Of a stretch of DNA of 64,000 bases, positions 57,659 to 64,000 are shown in pieces (the first letter of the stretch is position 1; each line of letters starts with the position of its first letter). The stretch is taken from NCBI GenBank assembly GCA_963798865.1, contig CAWCVZ010000009.1, positions 1-64,000 of the forward strand. The letters are read 5' to 3'. Position numbers and translations under genes: made by a program. The notes under the pieces were generated by a model. The model did not search any database and was not told the origin of the DNA. It saw nothing but the letters and a program-made list of their open reading frames with translations. Source of the DNA: RBG-16-34-14 sp963798865. GTDB lineage: Bacteria; Bacteroidota; Ignavibacteria; Ignavibacteriales; Ignavibacteriaceae.

Positions 57659-59095
57659 ATGTTTCTTGATGATGAAGATATTATCGGACAAAGAGAACAC
57701 AGCTTCTTTGGCGATGTGATTAATTATTTTGACAGGGCAGCAAAGTTTACAAAATATCCAAAAGGGCTTCTTGACCAGATAAAAAACTGCAACAGTGTTT
57801 ACAGGATGAAATTTCCTGTTAGGATGGGAAATAAAATTGAGGTTGTAGAGGCGTTCAGGGTTGAACACAGTCAGCATAAGCTTCCTACAAAAGGTGGAAT
57901 AAGATTCAGCACAGCCGTTAACCAGGATGAAGTAAAAGCACTTGCGGCTTTAATGACTTTTAAATGTGCTGTTGTAGATGTTCCCTTCGGAGGAGCTAAA
58001 GGGGGAGTAAAAATTGATCCTAAAAAATGTACAGAGCTTGAGCTCGAACATATTACAAGAAGATATACTGCCGAGCTTGTCAAAAAGAATTTTATTGGAC
58101 CAGGTATTGATGTTCCCGCACCTGATTATGGAACCGGCTCGAGAGAAATGGCATGGATTGCAGATACTTACGCAGCATTCAATCCCGGTATTGATGCATC
58201 AGCTTGTGTAACAGGCAAACCGGTTAGCCAGGGAGGTATTAGAGGAAGAACTGAAGCTACAGGTCGTGGTGTTTTTTTTGGAATCCGTGAGGCTGTTAGT
58301 GTTGCTGAGGATATGAAAAAATTAAAACTCTCTAAAGGATTGGATGGGAAAAAAATCGTTATACAGGGATTTGGAAATGTCGGTTATTGGTCAGCTAAAT
58401 TTTTGCAGGATGCTGGAGCGGATATAATTGCCATTGCCGAATATGAAGGGGCAATATTTGACCTGAAAGGGCTCGATGTTGAAAATGTATTCAAACACAG
58501 GAAAGAGAGCGGGTCAATACTTAATTACAGGAAAGCAAAAAATATAAAAAATACAACAGAGGCTCTTGAGATTAATTGTGATATTTTAGTTCCGGCAGCT
58601 CTTGAAAATCAACTGCATTCGGGGAATGCCTCAAATATTAAAGCAAAAATAATTGCAGAGGCGGCAAATGGGCCAACAACTCCCGAAGCTGAAAAAGTTT
58701 TAACTCAACATGGAATTATGATTATTCCCGACCTTTTCCTTAATGCCGGTGGAGTAACTGTTTCTTATTTTGAATGGCTGAAGAATCTTTCACACGTCAG
58801 GTTCGGCAGGATGGGAAAACGTTATGATGAATTTGTAAATAAAACTCTTATCGAAGCAATGGAAAAAAGTATCGGCAAAAAATTTGATGATAAATCAAAA
58901 AATATTATTACTCATGGGGCGGACGAACTTGACCTTGTCAATTCAGGATTAGAGGAAACAATGATCCATGCATATCATGAAATAAGAGAAGTTAAGAATA
59001 AAGATAAAAAAATTCCCGATTTAAGAACAGCAGGTTTTGTAAATGCAATTGATAAAATTGCAAACTCTTATTTAGCCCTGGGAATTTTTCCTTAA
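57659..59095 (+). CDS. Glutamate dehydrogenase family (Glu/Leu/Phe/Val dehydrogenase)
   Basis: A 478-residue enzyme that interconverts glutamate and 2-oxoglutarate plus ammonia, or a related amino acid. Substrate-binding KGGIRFSTAVNQDEVKALA, the catalytic Lys in PFGGAKGGVKIDP, DVPAPDYGTGSREMAWI and the Rossmann GFGNVGYWSAKFL are all present. It is longer than the 410-450 typical of hexameric GDHs, with an N-terminal extension before FPVRMGNK. AAAGGAG precedes the ATG. Glu versus other substrate is likely but not certain. Confidence 0.93.
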   Translation: MFLDDEDIIGQREHSFFGDVINYFDRAAKFTKYPKGLLDQIKNCNSVYRMKFPVRMGNKIEVVEAFRVEHSQHKLPTKGGIRFSTAVNQDEVKALAALMTFKCAVVDVPFGGAKGGVKIDPKKCTELELEHITRRYTAELVKKNFIGPGIDVPAPDYGTGSREMAWIADTYAAFNPGIDASACVTGKPVSQGGIRGRTEATGRGVFFGIREAVSVAEDMKKLKLSKGLDGKKIVIQGFGNVGYWSAKFLQDAGADIIAIAEYEGAIFDLKGLDVENVFKHRKESGSILNYRKAKNIKNTTEALEINCDILVPAALENQLHSGNASNIKAKIIAEAANGPTTPEAEKVLTQHGIMIIPDLFLNAGGVTVSYFEWLKNLSHVRFGRMGKRYDEFVNKTLIEAMEKSIGKKFDDKSKNIITHGADELDLVNSGLEETMIHAYHEIREVKNKDKKIPDLRTAGFVNAIDKIANSYLALGIFP

Positions 59096-59199
59096 TTATT
59101 TGGCATTAACAATAAAATTATAATCCTTTTTTTAAACCGGATAAATGTAATTAAAAAAATATTTTTACTATATTTATCCTAATATTAAACCTCATTAAA

Positions 59200-59769
59200 A
59201 TGCCTGATATATCTGCTGATAATTTTACAAAACTTTTGGAAGAATGTGCATCAGGTAATAAATCGCTTGTAAATGAAATCCTGCCTGTTGTATATAAAGA
59301 GCTCCATAAAATCTCTTCAAAATATTTAAGAGAAGAATACAGGCACCACACCTTTCAAACAACAGAATTAGTTCACGAAGCATATTTAAAAATTATTGGC
59401 GATAAAAAAATTTCCTGGCAGAGCAAAGCACATTTTTTCGGGATCGCTGCCAAATCAATGAGGCAGGTGCTTGTAGATTATGCGAGAAAGCGAAAAGCAA
59501 AAAAAAGGGGAGAGGGCATGAACAATATTTCACTCGATGACGCTCCCACTATTCCGATAGAAGCCGATGAACAAATACTCGCATTAGATGAAGCACTTAG
59601 TAAACTAGAAACTATTGATGAACGTTCCTCTAATATTGTAGAGCTTAGATATTTTTCCGGACTTACAATTGAAGAGACTGCCGAGTATCTGGAAATATCG
59701 CCCGCAACAACAAAACGTGATTGGAATTTTGCAAAAGCCTGGCTTTACAGGGAAATAAAAAAAAGTTAG
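59200..59769 (+). CDS. ECF sigma factor (ECF41/SigHLA-like, kinase-associated type)
   Basis: A 189-residue sigma factor with region 2 (HHTFQTTELVHEAYLKIIG, AAKSMRQVLVDYARKRKAKK) and region 4 (VELRYFSGLTIEETAEYLEI, ATTKRDWNFAKAWLYREIKK). The TTELVHEAYL and DWNFAKAWLYRE wording marks the subgroup that is found beside Ser/Thr kinase genes and has no anti-sigma partner. The kinase gene follows 13 bases after the stop. Phosphorylation by it is the probable control; that is inferred from context. Confidence 0.92.
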   Translation: MPDISADNFTKLLEECASGNKSLVNEILPVVYKELHKISSKYLREEYRHHTFQTTELVHEAYLKIIGDKKISWQSKAHFFGIAAKSMRQVLVDYARKRKAKKRGEGMNNISLDDAPTIPIEADEQILALDEALSKLETIDERSSNIVELRYFSGLTIEETAEYLEISPATTKRDWNFAKAWLYREIKKS

Positions 59770-59782
59770 CCATGGGGGAATT

Positions 59783-62380
59783 TTGGATAAAGAGAAACTT
59801 CAAAAAATAAAATCCATATTTAATGAAGCACTAAATCTTGATTATCCTGAATTAGAATTATTCCTGAACTTAAAATGCGGGGATGACACTGAACTTAAGA
59901 ATGAAGTCTTATCTCTTTTTAATTCCATAGAAAAATCCGATGATTTTTTAGAATCCCCTTTGCAAAAAACAGATAGCTTAAAAGAAGAATTAGAAGATTC
60001 ATTTATCGGGAGGCAGATTGGTAACTTCCTTATTGATGGGCAAGCAGGAGTTGGGGGAATGGGTATTGTTTATTCCGGGAAAAGAAATGATAAAGAATTT
60101 GAACAAAAAGTAGCAATAAAAATTCTAAAGTATGGCCTGCCTTCTGATTATCTTTTAAAAAGATTCCAGATAGAAAGACAAACTCTTGCAAACCTTCAGC
60201 ATCCAAATATTGCAAGACTTATTGATGGGGGTAAGACTTCAGACGGACTTCCTTATCTTGTTATGGAATTTATTGATGGTATTCCTATAACCGAATATTG
60301 CGATCAAAAAAATCTTTCCATAGATAGCAGATTAAAATTATTCCGTGAAGTTTGTTCTGCAGTTCAGTATGCACATCAGAATTTGGTGGTTCATCGGGAT
60401 ATTAAACCGGGGAACATTCTTGTTACCCCGGATGGAATTCCTAAGCTGCTCGATTTTGGAGTTGCAAAATTATTAAATGAAGATCTTGCAGATTTGACTG
60501 AAGGTTTAACTAAGGCCGGTATATGGCATATGACTCCCGAATTTGCAAGTCCTGAACAGATTAAAGGCGATAAGATTACAACTGCAAGTGATATTTATTC
60601 TCTTGGGGTTTTACTTTACCAGATATTAACGGGTCATCAGCCATATCGTATAACAAGCATATCTCCCGTAGCCATCAGCAAAATAATTACTGAAGAAAAC
60701 ATTTTAAAACCGAGTGATGCAGTTAAAAAAACAGAAGAGATAAAATCAAATGACGGAAAAATAAAAACTGTAACACCGGAAGATATCGGCAGAAAAAGAA
60801 ATCAAAAACCCGAAAGATTATTTAATCATCTTAAAGGTGATCTTGATAATATTATTATGAAAGCAATGCATAAAGATCCTTTAAGAAGGTATGTTTCCGT
60901 TGAGCAGTTTTCGGAAGACATACGAAGGCATCTTGTTGGACTTCCTGTAAATGCCCGGAAGGATACTGCGGTTTATCTTCTTACAAAATTTTTTCAACGT
61001 CATAAAGCTGGAGTTATCACCTCAACCATATTTATTTTGTTCCTCATTACAAGTCTTTTCATTATTATCTGGCAGGCTAATTTAGCAGCGGACGAAAGAG
61101 ACAAGGTAAAGATTGAAGCTAAGAAAGTTGAAAGCGTCAATAATTTTTTACAAAATATGCTTTCTTCAGCTGATCCCACGGAAATAGGTAGGGATGTAAA
61201 AGTTTATGATGTTCTTAAGAAAGCATCAAGCGATGTTGAAACGGATCTTAAGAACCAGCCGCAAATTGAAGCAGAAATAAGAAGGACTTTAGGACTGACT
61301 TTTATGAACCTTGGCGAATTTGATCAGGCAAAAATTCATCTTGATAAAGCATTAAATCTTGATGAAAAGATTTATGGCAAACAAAGTAAAGAAACTGCAC
61401 AGAATCTTCATGACCTTGCTCTTTATTATCATTGGATTGGGAAGTATGAACTTGCTGATTCAATTTATGGCATATCACTGAATATATTCAGAAGTTCTCT
61501 AAAAGAACCAAACCAGGGATTTTCTGATTGCCTTGATGATTATGGTATTTTGAAAAATGATCTTGGAGATTATAATGGAGCTGAAAAATTAATCAGAGAG
61601 GCATTAACTATCTCGGAAAATATTAATGGTAAAGAAAGTTATGATGTTGCATCTATTTTAAATAATCTTGCTCTAACTCTGCATTATTTGAAAAATCTTA
61701 AAGAAGCTGAAAAATATTATCTGCAATCTTTAGATTTAAGAATAAAATTGATGGGGGAAAACAGACCTGAAGTTGCCACGGCATATAACAATCTCGCTTT
61801 TGTTTATATAGATAAAAATCAACCTGAAATTGCGAAAGAATATTTTCAAAAATCTTATGAACTGAAATTAAAACTTTTGGGTAAGGATCACCCTGAAGTT
61901 GGGTTTGCACTAAATAATCTTGGAACAATCGAGTTCAGATTAAAAAATTATAAAACAGCAAAAGAATATTTTCTTAGAGCAATTGAGCAGTATAAAACCT
62001 CTTTACCACCTGAACATGCCTGGTTTGGGACAAGTTATTATTGGCTGGGAAAAACATTAATTGAACTTAATGATTACAAAAATGCAGAAACAGATTTACG
62101 CAAGTCATTGAAAATACGAAAGAGTGTTCTGCTTGAATCTCACTACCTTATAGGTTTTTCTGAAGGGGAACTTGGAATATGTCTTTTTAAACTTGGCAGA
62201 TTTAATGAGGCTGAAAATCTATTAGATGAGTCATATCAAAAAAGTAAAATAACCCGGGGGGAAAAAGATGAAAATACAATTAGGTTTCTGGAGTATTTGA
62301 TAAAAGATGACGAAAAATTAAACAAATCAAAAAAAGCTTCTCTGCATAAAGCAATCCTAAACAAAATTTCTGCAGAATAA
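59783..62380 (+). CDS. Membrane Ser/Thr protein kinase with TPR sensor region
   Basis: An 865-residue PknB-type kinase. The Gly loop is GVGGMGIV (residues 89-96), the ATP Lys is in KVAIKILK (113), the catalytic loop HRDIKPGN (204-211) and the metal motif DFG (224-226). A lineage-typical insert with TPEDIGRKRNQKPERLFNHL precedes KDPLRRY. One membrane span lies near 410-430 (STIFILFLITSLFIIIWQ). About eight tetratricopeptide repeats follow (residues 490-830, NNLALTLHYLKNLKEAEKYY and similar). Translation starts at TTG 59783 behind GGGGGA (59774-59779); the ATG at 59772 is out of frame. It is co-transcribed with the ECF sigma gene. Confidence 0.93.
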   Translation: MDKEKLQKIKSIFNEALNLDYPELELFLNLKCGDDTELKNEVLSLFNSIEKSDDFLESPLQKTDSLKEELEDSFIGRQIGNFLIDGQAGVGGMGIVYSGKRNDKEFEQKVAIKILKYGLPSDYLLKRFQIERQTLANLQHPNIARLIDGGKTSDGLPYLVMEFIDGIPITEYCDQKNLSIDSRLKLFREVCSAVQYAHQNLVVHRDIKPGNILVTPDGIPKLLDFGVAKLLNEDLADLTEGLTKAGIWHMTPEFASPEQIKGDKITTASDIYSLGVLLYQILTGHQPYRITSISPVAISKIITEENILKPSDAVKKTEEIKSNDGKIKTVTPEDIGRKRNQKPERLFNHLKGDLDNIIMKAMHKDPLRRYVSVEQFSEDIRRHLVGLPVNARKDTAVYLLTKFFQRHKAGVITSTIFILFLITSLFIIIWQANLAADERDKVKIEAKKVESVNNFLQNMLSSADPTEIGRDVKVYDVLKKASSDVETDLKNQPQIEAEIRRTLGLTFMNLGEFDQAKIHLDKALNLDEKIYGKQSKETAQNLHDLALYYHWIGKYELADSIYGISLNIFRSSLKEPNQGFSDCLDDYGILKNDLGDYNGAEKLIREALTISENINGKESYDVASILNNLALTLHYLKNLKEAEKYYLQSLDLRIKLMGENRPEVATAYNNLAFVYIDKNQPEIAKEYFQKSYELKLKLLGKDHPEVGFALNNLGTIEFRLKNYKTAKEYFLRAIEQYKTSLPPEHAWFGTSYYWLGKTLIELNDYKNAETDLRKSLKIRKSVLLESHYLIGFSEGELGICLFKLGRFNEAENLLDESYQKSKITRGEKDENTIRFLEYLIKDDEKLNKSKKASLHKAILNKISAE

Positions 62381-62513
62381 CTCATTCATAAATGAGCCTA
62401 TTTAAAACCTTTTTACGCAATTTTGTGTAGAGAATAATCGTTTCCTTCACGCTTAAAATAAATCTGAAATTCACAGAAAAAAAAATAACGATTTATTAAA
62501 TAGGAGAATTCAC

Positions 62514-64000
62514 ATGAAAAAAATAATTTCTGTTATAGTTGCTCTGACTTGCACAGCTGTTGTTGCACAATGGTCGAGCGATCCAATGGTAAATACACAA
62601 ATTACTACTGCGCCACTGAATCAGAATACTGCCCGAATAATAAGTGATGGACAGGGAGGAGCGATAATTGCGTGGGTGGAAAATGAAAATTCAAGTGATA
62701 ACTGGCTATATGCTCAGAGGGTAAACGAACAGGGTTTTATCCAATGGCAGAATAATGGAGTGTTGATCTGTGATACAACAGGGAGTCGTAGTTTTGATGC
62801 ACTTTCATCTATGATAGCTGATGGAACCGGAGGTGCAATAATTATTTGGGTAGATCAGAGAGATGGAGCGAATGATATTTATACACAAAGAATAGATGGA
62901 AATGGGGTTGTACAATGGACAGCGAATGGAGTGAAGATAACTCCTTTTCACAATACGAATGAAAGTCCTGACATTGCAAGTGATGGGAAAGGTGGAGCAA
63001 TCATAACCTGGTCTCAAAGAAGCTCAAGTGTAGGAATATTTGCTCAAAGAGTAAGCAGTACCGGGGTGATGTGGAGTTCAGCGGCACATCTGAGTACAAA
63101 TGACGAACAAATGTTACAAGCATTTCCAAGAATTATTGCCGATGGCACAGGAGGATCAATAGTAACCTGGGAAGATCATCGTGCAACCAATGGGATGAGT
63201 CAGTCGGCAATTTGGGCACAACACGTAGATTCCTCCGGCAATGTTATCTGGGATTCTGATGGAATAGATGTCGGACCGCACGGGGCTTCAAACCAGTATT
63301 TCAATTTGCGTCCTGAAATAATATCTGACGGATTGGATGGAGCGATAATTACCTGGTGGAGCAGTTATTTTGATACTGCAACACATAAATCAGTTCAGAT
63401 AACCCAAGTCTCAGGCAGTGGTTCATCAGGCTGGTCGGCAGTGTTATGTGAAGGAGATGGTAATCATCAGTATCCTGATCTTGTAACAGATGGTTCCGGC
63501 GGAGCTATAGTAAGCTGGTATGATAACCGTAATGGTTCAGATCAAATATTTGCTCAAAGAGTTGATAATGCAGGCAATGTACAATGGCAGATCAACGGAA
63601 TACAGATAAAACAGAACACAGCACAAATGAATAACGTATACCTTACATTAGTAAGCGATAATGCAGGTGGAGCAACAATAGTTTGGGATGATTACAGGAT
63701 GCCGGGGAATAATCCTAAAATATATGCTCAGAGAATAGATGGAACAGGGATGATCTTATGGACAATCGATGGAGAAGTGATTAGTTCGTATGATGGAGAT
63801 TATGATCCTGTTATTGCAACGGATGGATTGAATGGAGCAATTGTTGCATTCTGGAGTACCAGGCCATCTGATGCTAATATCTATGCCCAGCAGATAAATG
63901 GTGTCGGGCAGCTTGGGACAGTAACAAATATTACTGATGATAAACAAATTGTAAATTCATTCATACTTCAGCAAAACTATCCGAATCCGTTTAATCCGGC
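62514..64000 (+). CDS. Secreted repeat protein with T9SS sorting domain, cut by window end
   Basis: From the ATG at 62514, preceded by AGGAG (62503-62507), the frame stays open to the last base (about 495 codons). A signal peptide (MKKIISVIVALTCTAVVAQ) is followed by about seven repeats of the form ISDGxGGAIIxWxDxRxxxxDIYAQRVDxxGxxxWxxNGV, 50-60 residues each, probably the blades of a beta-propeller. The window stops inside the sorting motif LQQNYPNPFNP. It is 133 bases downstream of the kinase gene and may be regulated with it. The C-terminal 60-80 residues are missing here. Confidence 0.85.
   Translation, partial: MKKIISVIVALTCTAVVAQWSSDPMVNTQITTAPLNQNTARIISDGQGGAIIAWVENENSSDNWLYAQRVNEQGFIQWQNNGVLICDTTGSRSFDALSSMIADGTGGAIIIWVDQRDGANDIYTQRIDGNGVVQWTANGVKITPFHNTNESPDIASDGKGGAIITWSQRSSSVGIFAQRVSSTGVMWSSAAHLSTNDEQMLQAFPRIIADGTGGSIVTWEDHRATNGMSQSAIWAQHVDSSGNVIWDSDGIDVGPHGASNQYFNLRPEIISDGLDGAIITWWSSYFDTATHKSVQITQVSGSGSSGWSAVLCEGDGNHQYPDLVTDGSGGAIVSWYDNRNGSDQIFAQRVDNAGNVQWQINGIQIKQNTAQMNNVYLTLVSDNAGGATIVWDDYRMPGNNPKIYAQRIDGTGMILWTIDGEVISSYDGDYDPVIATDGLNGAIVAFWSTRPSDANIYAQQINGVGQLGTVTNITDDKQIVNSFILQQNYPNPFNP

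Noticed and set aside
62381..62396. Hairpin CTCATT/AATGAG after the kinase gene
   Set aside because: Stem of six weak pairs without a T-run; too weak to call a terminator.

Overview
This AT-rich window carries eight genes for predicted exported proteins. Seven end in, or run into, a classic type IX secretion (T9SS) type A sorting domain with the core NYPNPFNPST, or in one case NFPNPFNPST. The eighth ends in a divergent version of that tail. PorV/PorQ-like, TonB-receptor, regulator-propeller sensor kinase and FmdB/OsmC families accompany them. The combination points to a free-living, heterotrophic member of Ignavibacteria or a close relative in the Bacteroidota/Chlorobi group. This is inferred from motif style; no rRNA is present. 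No tRNA, CRISPR array, integrase or insertion sequence was seen.

Layout: 1-6.1 kb is housekeeping (cysS, a broken YgjP-type metallohydrolase, then a tightly overlapping minus-strand operon of miaA, a glycosyltransferase and an FAD-linked oxidase). From 6.1 to 10.8 kb are a cyclic-nucleotide-domain/ATPase-domain sensor, an ECF sigma/soluble anti-sigma pair and a small operon (OsmC, FmdB-type zinc ribbon, rhodanese), then a TPR protein. From 10.9 to 16.6 kb are a GH13 amylase and two repeat-rich T9SS cargo genes. From 16.8 to 20.9 kb lies the wreck of one very large hybrid two-component sensor (propeller, Y_Y_Y, kinase, receiver, AraC), broken by many frameshifts and interrupted by a palindromic repeat element. 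From 21 to 27 kb are a T9SS Omp28/PKD-like protein, a GH31 glycosidase and an NRDE protein. From 27.3 to 41.3 kb is the most coherent accessory locus: an intact propeller sensor kinase, two NarL-type regulators (the second with a degenerate DNA-binding end), a TonB receptor, a 1183-residue secreted protein, a PorV/PorQ protein and a T9SS cargo protein. From 41.3 to 48.7 kb are an SGNH/TPR protein, a parvulin-type foldase, a tiny DUF5989 protein, Lrp and glutamine synthetase. From 49 to 57.5 kb are T9SS cargo, TPM and DUF4097 proteins, an iodotyrosine-deiodinase-like nitroreductase and a CPA2 antiporter. From 57.6 kb to the end are glutamate dehydrogenase, an ECF sigma factor, a membrane Ser/Thr kinase with TPRs, and a T9SS cargo gene cut by the window end.

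How the genes work together: alpha-glucan breakdown (GH13, GH31), outer-membrane uptake (TonB receptor) and T9SS export are linked with propeller-type sensing. Nitrogen assimilation is represented by Lrp-GlnA and glutamate dehydrogenase.

A caution: six otherwise intact genes each contain one single-base frameshift, at least three of them explained by a homopolymer length change, and one of the six also has a compensated +1/-1 pair. Some are probably consensus errors. The 16.8-20.9 kb sensor has far more lesions and is more likely a true pseudogene. Three unrelated families of intergenic palindromes are also present.
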